Source of the DNA: Pegea sp. RAD2-039 | Taxonomy: Eukaryota; Chordata; Thaliacea; Salpida; Salpidae | Assembly (NCBI GenBank): GCA_034620365.1 | Contig: JAQGEQ010000367.1 | Span: 1-64,000, forward strand | Length of the DNA stretch: 64,000 nucleotides | Direction of reading: 5' to 3' | In this document: positions 1 through 12,060 of the stretch, piece after piece | How the letters are laid out: each line of letters begins with the position of its first letter | Numbering within the stretch: the stretch's first letter is position 1 | Program-made: the position numbers and the translations under genes | Notes under the pieces: generated by a model | The model's database searches: none | Told to the model about the DNA's origin: nothing | Seen by the model: the letters and a program-made list of their open reading frames with translations, nothing else

Positions 1-183
1 TTATATATGATTTAAGTTAGCAAAATTAGCATTGTAATTTGTTAACAAGATTTAATTCATTTGTCAGTAATACAATTGTCAGTACAAAAGTAGGCAGCAA
101 CTGTAAAGCAGCAACTTTAGTCTGTTTTTACTTTGATATTTCAGAATAAGAAATTGAATAAAAAAGAAGATAAAATAAAATGC

Positions 184-208
184 CAACAGCGACAGCTGGC
201 GGATGTTG
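184..208 (-). repeat. GC-rich core, copy 1 (variant)
   Basis: CAACA and TGTTG arms around GCGACAGCTGGCGG. It differs from the usual core by one A-to-G change in CTAGC. Read on the minus strand it is CCGCCAGCTGTCGC. Confidence 0.7.
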
Positions 209-672
209 TAAATAATTTGTTCGAATAAAATGTTAGAAATAAAATAAATTAAACTAAGCCAATGACAAACAACTCGTTTCTTGAAAATTGTTATGTTGAC
301 TTATTTCAGTACAATATTATTAGGGTTACCGCAAATGAAAATTGATTTTACTAAAAGCAGAAAATATATGTTTCTAACTTTAATTTTTCTTTTATTTAAT
401 AACAAAATAAAAAATATATTTGATCGATGATTGAATAACAAAAATTCTTGATTTTCAATTTCGAAATTTTAGTTTTTACTAGCAAAATTGAAAAATATTT
501 TTATATTTCATTTATAGTGCATTTGTTGAATTATCTACAAAAGGTACACTTTAAAGGTAAACAATATATATCATAAAATTGTTTTTGTTTGATTTCAAAA
601 CAAAAACCTGTTTTTAGTAATAGAAATAATTAATCAAAAATTTACATTTAAAGAATTTATCTATTTTGACTT

Positions 673-712
673 TATATAACTTCTTGTATGAGAAATGATT
701 CTCAAATTTCAT
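673..712 (+). promoter_or_regulatory. Family 6 promoter-like unit (degenerate)
   Basis: TATATAAC at 673 is followed by CTTGTATGAGAAATG and a lost TTTGTT position near 699-700. It is the oldest-looking family 6 copy. Confidence 0.3.
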
Positions 713-1370
713 AGAAAGTGATCTAAAAAGTAACAGTTTTCTTCTAAATTATTTCCTATGTTAAAATAAAAAAATTGCCGAAATAATTTATAACAGAAGC
801 TGTTCATGACAAACACAATGATATTAGTAATTTTATTTTCTAAACTTTATTAGAATTATAAATCTATATTTTTGAATTGGAATACATTAATAAGATATAA
901 TTTATATGTCAATGATACCAGTGTCAGTTAAACAGTCTAAATTCAAATCTCTAATAGCTAAGTGCCACAGTTTAATAACAAATTGTATTTAAAAAAATAT
1001 TCTTGTTTTGAAATGATTTTTCAAAATAATTTTTCTGGTCGACAATAATTTAGATGTTGCCGTTAATCAAAATGTAAATCTTTTTTAAATAAAGACTTCA
1101 ACTTAAAATTAATAAAATTTTTCTGGAGAAGAGTTTTTAAACTTTTATTTTTATAAAATATTAGATTGTTTTTAAATATAGATAAAATAAATAGATTTGC
1201 TTAAAAATTCGGCTAAAATGTTTTTCGACTAAATAAAAAATATATTTTAGCATTTAGCTTATTTTGATAATTTTCTTTAAAATATTTACTCAAATTCTCT
1301 TACAAAAATGTTTAAATTTGATTAAGTAAGCGATTTGCATATTACTTGTGATATTTTATTCTATCTGGAT

Positions 1371-1759
1371 AAGAAAGTGATCTGAACTATAAAAGTGGCA
1401 AGACCATAGGTCCAGTATATAGATAAATTCTAACAAACCGACTTCATCAAAACAAATTTGCCATTGACAATTCTGCAATAAAACTTGCTCTGGTGAAGAT
1501 CTGCAAAAGTATGAAATAGTTGCTCTTTTGGTTTCATCTCACCTGTAGTGATGTGAGCAAGAAAATTTATGATATATTTGATCACAGCCTGATGGAGCAA
1601 ATAAGATTTAAATGATCTCAATTGCAGATGTATATCCACTCAATTGGTCCAAATTAATTCCGAAATTTGTAACGGTAAACCAACGAAACAATTTCTAGTT
1701 TTTGTAAATCAATTGATGGACGGGATACTTCTATAAAGAAAGTTGTCACATGGGTCTCA
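1371..1759. other. Coding-like stretch of unclear strand
   Basis: This stretch is less AT-rich than its surroundings and does not match the repeat families. Both strands hold protein-like frames: a 69-codon frame on the minus strand (1,430-1,639) and two shorter frames on the plus strand (1,495 onward and 1,553 onward), each ended by stops. It may be the remains of a gene or an unresolved set of small exons. I recognise no family. Confidence 0.3.
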
Positions 1760-1945
1760 GTGGTTGGTGATTTCGATTCTTATAAAAATGCTAGCATGCT
1801 GTATTTTGTTGCAATGAAATACACCAAAAGTCAAAAAAACTTACTTTCGACCGTGAAGACAGAAAAAACGAATGAAAAAAAAATCATCAAAAATAAGGTT
1901 AATGAAACTGTGGAGAAGTTTAAAAATAAGTTAAGTCATATTTAA
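1679..1945 (+). CDS. Possible exon or small lysine-rich protein, unidentified
   Basis: The frame is open for 88 codons from just after a stop at 1,676 to TAA at 1,943-1,945. It has no ATG near its start, so it is either a 3-prime exon or a chance frame. The C-terminal third is strongly Lys/Glu/Asn-rich and looks helical or coiled-coil-like (KTEKTNEKKIIKNKVNETVE). The N-terminal part includes the segment VVTWVSVVGDFDSY. It does not match the surrounding repeats. I recognise no domain. A small basic protein is possible, but so is chance in AT-rich DNA, where AAA codons make long lysine runs easy. Confidence 0.25.
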   Translation, partial: TNETISSFCKSIDGRDTSIKKVVTWVSVVGDFDSYKNASMLYFVAMKYTKSQKNLLSTVKTEKTNEKKIIKNKVNETVEKFKNKLSHI

Positions 1946-2259
1946 TAAGTCTAAATTCTAGAATATTCAAGTCTTATTACCCAAGGCAATTTTTATAAAT
2001 AATTCATTTAAAAATAAGTTTTCTGTATACTAATGTCTTAAATGTTGCCTGAACAGATTCGATGTTTTTGACATATTTTTCAATAAACTAAAAACCAAGA
2101 GGAAATTAATTTAATTAGGTTATATGTGATTAGAATTAACTACATTAAAGTCTTAAAGGTTGATTTTTACCCCATATTTATAAGTAAAAAGTGTTTTTGT
2201 TACTTTAAAAAGCGACGTTTTTTCTTTAAAAATTTCATATAGAATTTTATAATCTATTT
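1946..2259. other. AT-rich stretch, nothing identified
   Basis: No gene, RNA gene or clear repeat element was seen here. Confidence 0.5.
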
Positions 2260-3010
2260 CAAACAATAATCCATAGTAGAGCTCAACAAAATACTATCTG
2301 CTCCAAATTCTTTTAAATTTTTCTTCCAAAATATTGTTAGAGATATCAAAAAAAATCTAGAAATATTAAATAGATACAGCAAACGAATTATTTAATTGTA
2401 TTGATGATATAATTTAAAATATTACATTTTGTAAACACGTTTAAATGTAGGTTACACCTTATTACTACCACAGGTACTAAATCTATGAAGTTACTAACTT
2501 TGTAATACTTAATTATTTCTTAGTCAAAAAAAAATCAAAAGATCAAAAATATTTTGTGCATCACGGTATCAAAAGGATTAACTTAAAAATATTTTAAAAC
2601 TTCAGCAACAACATTTTTTGACTAAATAGAAACACCTCTCATAAGCAATACAGAAAATTATAAGGTATGAAAGAATACTGTCTTTAATTATAATGTATGT
2701 TGAAAAGATAAATAAAAACATCCATCAAAAGAAAAACAAATCAAAAAGACAACCACTAGACAACAACCACAAAAAGTCAATGGTTGGACTTTCCGCAATT
2801 GTTAAACTCATTACAAGCGACTTTATTGATAATTGATAATCAACAATACCAACAACCAACTGAATAGTTTACTTTTCTTTTAACTGAAATTATCAGTTTC
2901 CAACATGAATAAGATCTAAAAAAAATTGACCAAAAAGTTCACAACTTTGATGGTAACAGGAAAAGTCAAGCCCTATAAATAAACCTGTTTTAGTCTCATG
3001 ATTAATGTAG
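2260..3010 (+). repeat. Segmental repeat, partner of 34,235-34,925
   Basis: The two copies share the order: AACAATAATCC block, GCTCAACAAAATACTATCTG block, ACACCTTATTACTACCA block, a GATCAAAAATATTTTGTG block, then a family 2 promoter-like unit. Parts also recur at 18,720-19,100, 20,490-20,720 and 23,170-23,420. Confidence 0.75.
2880..3010 (+). promoter_or_regulatory. Family 2 promoter-like unit a (damaged)
   Basis: The upstream ATCAGTTTCCAA box is at 2,892-2,903 and TATAAATAAACC at 2,974, followed by TGTTTTAGTCTCA. The position expected to read TTTGTGG (3,001) reads ATTAATG, so this copy has lost the downstream motif. Confidence 0.4.
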
Positions 3011-3500
3011 TTTGCAAAATTGTTTTACAAAATCTCGTAAAAAGAAACAGACATGTTTGAACAAAATCTTATCTAAATTATTATTCTACACATGATATTA
3101 ACGACCACTTAAATATTATGTTAAATATTTTTTATTTCTCTGAGTTTTCCACTAACGCTTGTTGTTTGAAGTATGACTTTTATATAATTAACTACACATG
3201 TCTTTGCTTTTCTATATCCATACAACAAATTGCAAAAAAAAAATTAATTTAACCGAAAATAAGTTTTACAACCTTTTTTATATTGTAGTAGTTTATAAAT
3301 ACATTAAGAGATTTTAAGACTTTTCTAAATAAATATATTTAAAATAAAAACATTTAAGTGGTTGGTAGAAAGTGAAAAACATATTTTCTATTAACAGAAA
3401 CCTAAAAATTTTGTTTAAACCACCAAATAATTTTCAGATAAACATAAAAGAATATATAATTATTTATTTCTGTAAAATTTTCCCTTTATCGCCACTTAGA

Positions 3501-3742
3501 GGAATTATTACTATAATCTTACAATTTTAAAATTGTTAACTTCTACAAATAACGTATGGATTATCATTACATATTTAGCTCTAATAACTTGTTTTTGGTT
3601 TTTTGGATACAATTTGGAAATGAAGACTTTTCAGCGCAGAAAGCTTTTAAGTAAACATATAAGAAGATTGTTTAAGATTAAGAAGCATATTGATTGGAAA
3701 TATCATCTGAATCATTTGGTGGTGAAACTAAAAAGACAATGA
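3501..3742 (+). CDS. Possible small basic protein, unidentified
   Basis: A frame is open from just after a stop near 3,500 to TGA at 3,740-3,742, with no early ATG (the first is within the residues LEMKTF). It predicts a hydrophobic stretch (WIIITYLALITCFWFFGY), which would suit a signal anchor, then a strongly basic tail (FQRRKLLSKHIRRLFKIKKH). The sequence does not match the repeat families, and it lies about 0.5 kb downstream of a family 2 promoter-like unit. No family is recognised. Chance remains likely in AT-rich DNA. Confidence 0.25.
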
Positions 3743-3929
3743 AAACATCAAAAAAATTTAGAGTTAAAAATAATAAATTTTTTAATGATTGTAAAATTAC
3801 AGCAATTAAATTATTTTTATTACTTTAACAATAAACTTTTGTTTACAAAATCAAAAAAAATGAATATGGTATGTACTTCAACAAATGAGTTAGATGTTTA
3901 CAAATTTTTAGAATTTCGCCAGAAAAAAT
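3743..3929. other. AT-rich spacer
   Basis: Nothing identified. Confidence 0.4.
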
Positions 3930-4500
3930 TATAATCTATAATTAAAAACTAAGTTTACCAAGTTTTGGAAGATTTAAAATCAAAATAGAAAATTATAAAC
4001 AATCTTAGAAAAATTTTTTTTTGTTCTATGGCGTTTTTGTTCAGAAAGCAAGCCATCAAATTTTATTTAAATTACTTGGTAAGTATCAATCAAATATATT
4101 TTGTTTTCTGATAATAAGTAATGGTCAAATTAAAGTTACAAAGTATGTTTTCGGCTTTTAGCGAAATCAATTTTATTTGTTTTAACCTCACAAACACCTA
4201 ATTTAAATAAGATAATATATCAATTCTAATTTCCAATGAGTATTTGCCCAAATTACTTTGATGAACGACGGTGAAATATTTTTGCTATGAGTGTCATACC
4301 TGATATAATTTTATTTTTGTTTTCCGACAACTCTAATTACCGAAAGTGAAATTATTTTCTTCATTTAAAATTTATATATATATTCCTAATTGTTCTAAAA
4401 TGGGAAGACAAACAAAATGTTGAATTCAAGATGTATTTTGTTTTTAAAATGAATGTTATTTTTAACAGTTGTTAATAAAATTGTTAAGAAATTGATGAAT
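3930..4500. repeat. Segmental repeat, partner of 36,345-36,970
   Basis: The copies share a GGTAAGTATCAATCAAA block, a minus-strand TATA plus TTTGTGAGG unit (4,194-4,219), a GATGAACGACGGT block and an AAATGGGAAGACAAAC block, in the same order and orientation. Confidence 0.75.
4186..4221 (-). promoter_or_regulatory. Family 5 promoter-like unit
   Basis: Read on the minus strand, TATATTATC starts at 4,219 and GTTTGTGAGGTTAAAAC follows, with the TTTGTG beginning 25 bp from the first T. The partner copy is at 36,549-36,583. Confidence 0.4.
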
Positions 4501-4981
4501 TAAGGAACTTAAAATAACTTAATATAACTTAATATAATCTCTAACATAACTAGAAAGCAAATTACAAAGTATATGAAGAAACTGACATTTACCGTTTTTT
4601 CAACAAATGAAATAAAAGGTGAATATACAAAAGTTTATTTAACTTTAACAATAAATAACAACATTAAAAATACCATAAAAATTTACAACTATCCCAAGTA
4701 TTATGAGTAAAAATTAGTTTTTATAGTTTGAGTATTCTTTAAATAATGTTATTTGAAAGTATTATTATCTTTAACAAACAATAATCAGTAGATCAACATA
4801 ACTGAAATTTCTCTGCTATAATTTCTTTGAAATGTTTATTTCGAAAATTTTCTAACAGAAGAAAGTAGAATAATAAGTAAATGTTGTAGCACTTCAGACA
4901 ACAACAGCAAATAAATTTAAATTAGTCATAATCATCTAAACTGAGATAGAAATTTTATTTCAATAAACAATCTTTTATAAT

Positions 4982-5140
4982 GCTTCACTAGCATTAATGT
5001 CATTTACCGTATAATCACCCGTAAGAAGAAACGGGCTCCAAAAAGAAAAACTATCTGGATGGTTGTATTTACGCAGATTGCGTCAAATCTCAAAACTTAT
5101 ATATAAAGTGGTCTCAATCTTATATTTATGCTGCTCAAAA
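4982..5140 (+). promoter_or_regulatory. Family 1 promoter-like unit a
   Basis: A conserved upstream element of about 60 bp (4,982-5,042) begins GCTTCACTAGC, includes ATTTACCGTA, and ends with an inverted repeat CACCCGT-AAGAAGAA-ACGGGCTCCAAA. TATATATAAAG starts at 5,098, and TTTATG (the TTTGTG position) starts at 5,125, exactly 27 bp later. The sequence between them contains GGTCTCAATCTTA. The CCCGT/ACGGG arms could form a stem, or serve as a dyad for a DNA-binding protein. No reading frame follows. Confidence 0.5.
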
Positions 5141-5530
5141 AAATAGCTTAAAAATTTTATCAAATAATTTTTTAATGACAAAAAGAAAATTTTCAAAGCA
5201 TTTTCAATAATGACAGCGAAAATAACATTTCCTATATATTTCTATGTATTTGATGTTTATATTTTTAATATTGTAGAATTTGTAAACTCTATTTACTAAA
5301 TTAATTTTATAATAAGTTTAAACTTTCAGTAAATTATGTTGAAAATATTTTCCATTTTTGCAGTTCAGAAAATATATTCAATAAAAAATTTAAGAATAAA
5401 TAGAAATAATATAATATTTTAATAATATAGATCCTCAATAACTTCCAGTGTTTTTAGCTTGATATGTTCGCTTATGGTTCTACTTTTATTAGAAAAACTG
5501 TTTATATAATTGATAAGTTGAAACTTGTTC

Positions 5531-5650
5531 AACTTCAAAATAATAATCAATGAAAATCTAAACAATAACACCTGAATTTCAGGTAAAACTTCGTTATACT
5601 CATCTTATATATTATTGCATTTTAATCTAAGGTTTGTGAGTTAAAGTTTT
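5531..5650 (+). promoter_or_regulatory. Family 4 promoter-like unit a
   Basis: The upstream box is TTCAACTTCAAAAT, with the CAAAA at 5,536-5,540. TATATATTATTG starts at 5,606 (66 bp on), and TTTGTGAGTT starts at 5,633, 27 bp after the TATA. Confidence 0.5.
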
Positions 5651-7150
5651 AAAATGTTTACTTACTGCAAATTTTGGTAAATCTTTTAATTTTGAAATCA
5701 TGCAGTTTTTGAAAGATTTTATTATTCATAAATTCCTTATCTTTCTTACTACAGTCCTACTAATTTTGAGTTTTAGTTGCAATGTGAAATTTAAAAAAAC
5801 TTTTCAATAAACTAAACTTGTTATTAAAGCAACTAATTTTGAAAAACTGTCTTGTTTGTTTTCTAATGCAATTTTTTTATAGAATTTAATCTCTTCAATT
5901 AATAACTTTCATTTTTAAGAACAATAACTTTTCTAAGTAACAAATTATTTATGTTTAAAAGTATCTGTAGGCAAAATGTCTTTTAAAAATGCTTAAAATT
6001 TTAAATAATTTCAAAATTAAAGGGAAATAAAAAACTTGAAAAACAATGAAATATATAAATAAATTCTATCTGCATTTTATTTTCCAAGTTGATTTGTTAA
6101 TAGTAAATAGAGATTAAGACCTACAAACAATTAATTTATTAGCGTTTGTTTTAGATTATAGGTAGCTTATTTAATAATGTGAAGCACATAATTTCGTAAT
6201 TTTTGGACTTTACTTTTTTTTAAATAAAAAAAAATAAATAAGTTTAATATAAATACATAATCTTCTTCATGAGATTTAACATAAAATTTTAATTAATTTT
6301 AAGTCAGTAAGTTTAACTGTTTTGAAATTTGAAATATTAGTAAATAAATTATTAGAAACCATTTCAAATGAAATTGTTTTTTATTATATTTACGTAATCT
6401 ACTTTTTACAGACTTTTGTTAATTCATTTTTACTTATAATGAACTATATAACAACTAAAATTTATATAAATAAGGATGAATTTACTCTCTAAAAATCCTT
6501 CAAAATTATTATTTGTATTTTGATTTTATAATAAATTTTTCTATGAAATATTCTTAAAATAATCTAAACTTTATCAGTTTTATCCAAAAACTTTTTGAAA
6601 TATATTTTGTAATCAAATATACTTTAAAGTAAATTGCAATTTCCATGAAAGAAAAATTGTACTTTTTTTATTTAATTGATAAAAACAAGAAGTTATTATT
6701 AGATTTATTTAATTTAGATGAAATGTAGAAAAAATTTAATACTTTATAGCTAATAAAAAGGTTTACATCTATCAATAAAGTATTTCTAAAAATTAAAATA
6801 AATTTTCTTAGTTTAAAATTATCTTTCTTTATTATATTTTGCTAACTGTGCTAAAACGGGAAGAAAAGCAAAATGATAAATTCAAAATGAAGTTTAAATT
6901 TAAAAATAAAAATTTGTATTTAAAATTTCTTAAGGAATTGATTTATAATTTTGGGAAATATATAATTGTAAATAAGAAACGTTTTTCTTATGGATAAAAT
7001 ACAACAAAGACGTCATTGTCCAGTTTTCTACTGATTTTTAATATATCATTAGATTTAAATCTTTCATGGTAGTTTTTAAAGGTTTTCGATAGAAGGTAGC
7101 GTTACTGGTTTTTATTTTTAATATGAACAATTTGCTTCGATAAAATATAG

Positions 7151-7939
7151 AAATCTACCATTGTTTTACAAAAGTAAACAACTGTTAATTGAAAAACTTA
7201 AAACTTAAAAACTTAAAAAAACTGTTCTTAAAATACAACCACAAATTTAATTTCAAAAAAAATTATTAAACATTTTAGAATTATGAAATATTTTGAGCAT
7301 AGTAAAAGGTTTCAAACAAAGCAATGAACATGTTGAAAACTTTATTCATATTGTCTACATTAAAAAACTTTATTCTGCAACATAAATACTACAAGACGTT
7401 ATTATTCATTTGTACAGAATATTTATCTTTTATATGCGTTTAGCATTTCATTGCACCTACAGTTTTTGGTAGCAGTTTAGAGTTATCCCACATGTATGAG
7501 CAAAAACTAGTTTTATTACTCTATAAAATGCGTATTTTCTTTAAAAAATTTAAATACATAAAAAAAATTACCAATAATCTGTAGAAAGTTTTGCTTTTAC
7601 TTCAACTGAATTTATCAGTCTCCAAATCTAAAACTGGTTTAGGGAATCATTGTTTAATCCATTTTACTTGCTGTTACAAACCTACAAACATTATAAATAG
7701 GCATGTTTTAGTTTCAAATTTGATTCATGGTTCAAATATGGTTCAAAATACAAATTGCTAACTCTAAATTGACCTAAACATTTTTATTTTATTTTATAAA
7801 TGAAAAACCGGGAAGAAATTATCATAATTAGACTATTTCTGATTAGATATAACTACATTAATGCTTTAAAGGTTAACAACTATCCCAAATTTATTAGTTA
7901 AAAGTGTTTTTGTTACTTTGAAAAGTAATGTTTTGAAGA
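7151..7939. repeat. Mixed short repeats
   Basis: No gene. The right half matches 22,740-23,100 and includes a family 2 unit; it ends in an ACAACTATCCCAAATTTATTAG block that recurs at 4,680, 23,080, 45,140 and 49,865. Confidence 0.55.
7606..7735 (+). promoter_or_regulatory. Family 2 promoter-like unit b
   Basis: The upstream box ATCAGTCTCCAAAT has CAAA at 7,623-7,626. TATAAATAGGC starts at 7,692 (66 bp on). TTTGATTC starts at 7,719, 27 bp after the TATA. It belongs to a subfamily with its twin at 22,811-22,935. Confidence 0.5.
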
Positions 7940-7959
7940 AAAAAATATATATATTTTAC

Positions 7960-7984
7960 CAACAGCGACAGCTAGCGGATGTTG
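7960..7984 (-). repeat. GC-rich core, copy 2
   Basis: Exact consensus: CAACA arm, GCGACAGCTAGCGG, TGTTG arm, then TGATTTAC. Read on the minus strand it contains CCGCTAGCTGTCGCTG. Confidence 0.8.
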
Positions 7985-8341
7985 TGATTTACAATTAACT
8001 TGTTTGATTTTTAAGAAACAAAAAAAGATTAAACTAAACGAAAAACAAATATCTCGCTTTGTTTTGCTATTACCGAACGTTTGTAGAGAAAATCAAATCA
8101 GTTTTAAATTATTTGCTGATATTTTATGTTAAATTAATGCAATTAAAATAATTTTCCGCACGTAGTAGATGTAACCTTTTGCCAATTTCTTCAATAGTTC
8201 CTTTTTAATTTAAAATACACACTTAGTCAACAAAATTTATATTTTAGAAAAGTTAGTGAGTAAACAAAAGTTGAAACTAGCCAAGGGCTTTGAGCTCTGA
8301 AAAATTAATTTATATCGATTTCAAGGTTTTACCAGTTTACA

Positions 8342-8450
8342 CCACAAACAGTAAATTTAAGAAGCTTATATATAGGTATTGATTGAGTGAACGAGATAAG
8401 GTACAACGGTCCGATTCAGTTGAAGGCTTAAACATTACATTAATTTGAAG
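8342..8450 (-). promoter_or_regulatory. Family 3 promoter-like unit a
   Basis: Read on the minus strand: an upstream TTCAACTTCAAAT box (TTTG of the plus strand at 8,444-8,447), then TATATATAAGC from 8,374, then CTGTTTGTGGTGTAAACTGG with the TTTGTG starting 26 bp after the TATA (8,348). Just past this point AAACTG|GTAAAA looks like a splice donor, and an acceptor-like TTTTTCAG lies about 40 nt further on. Confidence 0.5.
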
Positions 8451-9400
8451 TTGAATGAAGTTCAACAAATTGTAATCAATATTACCAAGCGGTGTATCAA
8501 CTGCTACCTTTTAACTTGCATATGGTTTACTGGTATAATTTACAAACGCAAAAATTAGGTTGTTATAATTCATTAAGGAAATTAGACCATACTTGACTTT
8601 TTAAAGCTTTGATTAATTCTCTATAGGTCTTTTTTAAACCGAAATCGATTGTGTAATAGTAAATATAGATTAAGATCTGTAAAAAGAATTAACTTATTAG
8701 CGATTGATTTGGATTATAAGTAGCTTGCTCAGCTGTTTTGAAATTTGTATTATTAGTATATATATTATTAGATGATATTTTAGATGAAATTGCTTGTTTC
8801 TAAGTTTAAAATGATTATTATTTAGGTTTAATTTTCCATGACTTTATCTACTTTTTTCAGAATTTACTTAGACTTATTGTTATTAATAACAATTTGTATG
8901 ACAATTAATTTTTTTATTATTAGAAATTTTATTCTTTTCATAAAAATCCTTCAAAATTACTATTTGTTATTTAATTGTCTAAAAAGTATTCATAAAATAA
9001 TCAAAACTTTCTCATCTTCTCCAACAAATGAGCTTAATTGTTAATTTATAAACATTTTTTTATAATTATGTTTGTTGTGATCAACATTACTTAGACGTAG
9101 TAGTTAATCAAAATGTAAATCATATTTAAATAGAAACTTCAAACCAATTTTTATCAAATTTTTATATATTCTGCATTAATTAAATTTATTTAGCATAAAA
9201 TATAGCGGAATTTATTCATGATTCGAATTTCATTTCTGGAAAAGAACTTTTAAACTTTTGTTTTTAGAAAACATTAGATTATGTATATATATACATAAAA
9301 TAAATAAATTTGATTAAAAATTCTGTTAAATCGTTTTTCGACTAAATAAAAATTATCTTGTAAGAATCACAAAGAATCTAATAATATCATAAAATCTGAT

Positions 9401-10177
9401 CTCTTGCTACTTGTATGTTAAAAAGATGAACAAATACAACCACTGGAAAATAAAATATTCAGACATTTTTTACACTCACAGTATTTGTGAACCTAATTAG
9501 AAACCGGCTTTAATAATAATTGATAATAAACAAAATCAACAATGGTTAGAATGTCTGTGTTTTTAAATTGAGCTGAATATATCAGTTTCAAAATGTTAGT
9601 ATTAGGAGAAGAGCATTCTAAAACTGGTTTACATGGAAAGTAAAATTCTTAAAACAAATTTCTAGAAATAAAGTTTCTTATTTATTCATTATATATTTTG
9701 AAATAGAATTGTCATAATTGTAAGTTGAAACAGAGAAAGGTAAATCTCATGAGAACATAAGACAAAAATAAGTTTTATATAATTGACAAAATTATTTTTC
9801 TTGATTTGTTTTGAATTATTTTCACTAAAAGTGCTTTGTACAGTTTTTATTTTATGAAATATTTTCCAAGGTTTTATTAATATTCTCGTCAACGCTTTGA
9901 TTTCAAAAATCAGGTTTTTTGCAAAAGTTTAAATCTAATTTTAAGTAAATAATCAAAGTTTTCAATTGTACAATTTTACACAATGTATATTTAAGATGCT
10001 TTTCGTTCAACTAAATTAAGTTGACGAAATAAAGAAATGCTGCAACGAATTTTAATACTTAAAGAAAGTTGTTCATAATATACAAAAATAAAATTAAGTT
10101 ATAATAAATAGTTAAACATTGTAGAACAAATATTACAAAAGTTTCTGTAATTTCTTACAACCATTTAGTTATCTTGG
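9401..10177. repeat. Degenerate repeats, no gene
   Basis: Short blocks related to the family 2 neighbourhood (AATATATCAGTTTC near 9,577) occur, but no intact unit. The minus-strand frame at 9,689-9,892 has no supporting feature. Confidence 0.45.
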
Positions 10178-11400
10178 TTGCGTTTTTTTGCAAACAGTAC
10201 TTTTATGTCAAACAATTTTAAGATGTTTTAAACAAAACAATTTGCATGTCGAAAACTTCTTTCTTATTTTTCAATTTACAAAACTTTATTCCTTGGCAGA
10301 AATTAAACAAAGACGCCATTATATAATTTTTACAGGATTTTTGGAGTTTATTCAAGATGAAGTCTTTTATCATAGTTCTTAGAGGTTTTAAATCGAAATT
10401 AGTTTTTTCATTTGAAGTTTAATTAACTTAGTTTGATAATTTAAAAATTCTACTTTTGTTAGAAAATTTTAACTTATATTAATCAATAACAAATATTTAT
10501 AAGGACTTTTAAATGTAATAATTTAAATCAACAGCCATCTTCAAACAAAATGTCCCTATTTTGCGTTAATTGGCCATTAAAATATAAGTTATATCTGATT
10601 GAGCTTAGCAACTTTCTAGAACAAAATTTGATGGTTACTTTTTTACGCAGATAATCATAGCACAAAGAATATTTAATGAATATAATTTTGTCAACAGTTT
10701 TCCAATCTAACTTGTTTTTAAAATCCAAATTATGTTTCTTACCATCGAAAATCAAATGAGTTTTTAACATGTAGCAGATTTATTTGCGTTTTTTTTGTAA
10801 ACAGTACTTTTATTTCAAACAATTTTAAGATATTAAAAAAAAAAACAATAAGCATGTCAAAAACTTTTTTCTTATTTTATACTGTTTAAGACTTTATGAC
10901 TTTTCGGAGTCATAACAAAGACGCCATTATTTATTATTTCCAGGATTTCAGGATTTTATTAAAGATAAAGTCTTTTATCATAGTTCTTAGAAGTTTTAAA
11001 TCAAGATTGGCATTATTTAGTTTTCTTTGCAATGAAATGAAATTAGTTTAATAATTTAAAAATCTATTTTTGTTCAAAAAAGTTGACATGTATTAATCAA
11101 TAACAAACATTTATAAAGACTTTTTAACGTAAAAGTTTAAAACAGCAGCCGACTTATAACGCAATATCAATATCTTTATTTTGCTTTTATTGACCGTTAA
11201 AATATAAATTATATCTGATTGAGTTTAGCAACTTCTTAGAATAAAATTTTCTTGTTAATTTTCAACACAGATAATCATAGCACAAAAAGTATTAAATGAA
11301 TATAATTTTGTATCGGAATTTTCCAATTTAAATTGTTTTAAATTCTAGATTATGTTTCTTACTAGCGAAAATCAAATAAGTTTTTCACATACAGCAGATT
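10178..11400. repeat. Tandem duplication, two ~610-bp copies
   Basis: Copy 1 spans about 10,178-10,785 and copy 2 about 10,786-11,400. Both begin TTTGCGTTTTTTTGCAAACAG and end in the ACTAGCGAAAATCAAA block. Copy 1 has an 80-codon minus-strand frame (10,528-10,770). The same frame in copy 2 has several stops, so it is not a conserved gene. Confidence 0.75.
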
Positions 11401-11548
11401 TGTTAAATTATCAACAAAAGTCAACTTTCAAAGTAAATTATAAAGTTTCTACTAATTTCTTTTCGGGTTTCATAAACAAAATCTTTTCCTAGCGGAAGAA
11501 AAATATTTAGTTGAAAATCGACAGATATAACTGTTGTCTGTTTTGGCT

Positions 11549-11590
11549 TATACAACTTCTTGAATGAGAAAATGATCGGTTTCTATCTTA
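11549..11590 (+). promoter_or_regulatory. Family 6 promoter-like unit
   Basis: TATACAAC at 11,549 is followed by TTCTTGAATGAGAAAATGA, as in the copy at 13,711. The TTTGTT position has diverged to TCGGTT. Confidence 0.3.
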
Positions 11591-12060
11591 GAAACTGATC
11601 TAAACTTTAAAACGTATGCTTCTTATTCATTGCTTGATTTTGGTTAGTTTCAGTTTTTATAACAATTGTTATTTTGAATTATATTTTGTAATTAAATATA
11701 CTTAAAAGTAAATTGCAATTTCTATAAAAGAATACAAACATCAGATAAAACAAGAAGTTATTACTAGATTTACTGAGTTAAGATGAAATGTAGTAAAAAA
11801 TTAATACTTTAAAGCAAGTAGAAAGGTTTAGAGTTATCAAAAAAGTATTTCTACAAAATAAAATATTTTGATTAGTTTAAAATTATCTTTCTTATTTTAT
11901 TTGCTAATTATGCTAAAAAAGAAAAGCAAGCAAAATTATAAATCAAATAGTATTTTATTTTCAATTATAATTTGTTTTTTAATTTGTTAAGAAAGTAATG
12001 AATTAAAGGTCTGAAATTTAAATTTCACCAAAACCAACATGCTTTTAAAAAATTATGCTT

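Larger units (their letters stand above)
1..1370. repeat. Decayed copy of the compound repeat unit
   Basis: No gene is visible. From about 490 to 1,330 the order of blocks matches the compound unit best preserved at 13,445-15,420: an ACTAGCAAAAT block, a TATA-containing block near 673, a block around CTAAGTGCCACAG (about 959) and a tail shared with 9,070-9,310. Divergence is high, so this is an old copy. The GC-rich core at 184-208 lies in a different order from the other copies, which points to rearrangement. Confidence 0.6.
4540..7150. repeat. 2.6-kb segmental repeat, partner of 45,000-47,620
   Basis: The two copies are collinear from an ACTAGAAAGCAAATTACAAA block to a GAACAATTTGCTTCGATAAA block. 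A third partial copy is at 49,720-50,470 (left part only) and a fourth at 21,770-22,600 (right part only). It contains a family 1 and a family 4 promoter-like unit and no gene. Confidence 0.8.
7940..9400. repeat. Right part of the compound repeat unit
   Basis: Collinear with 14,100-15,440, 27,660-28,390 and 32,760-34,240. It starts with the GC-rich core and includes a minus-strand family 3 promoter-like unit. The frame at 8,838-9,044 is a translation of this repeat. Confidence 0.8.

Noticed and set aside
8838..9044. 68-residue hydrophobic frame
   Set aside because: Part of the compound repeat; copies at 15,000 and 33,660 carry stops.
10528..10770. 80-residue minus-strand frame
   Set aside because: It lies in a tandem repeat, and the sister copy has several stops in the same frame.
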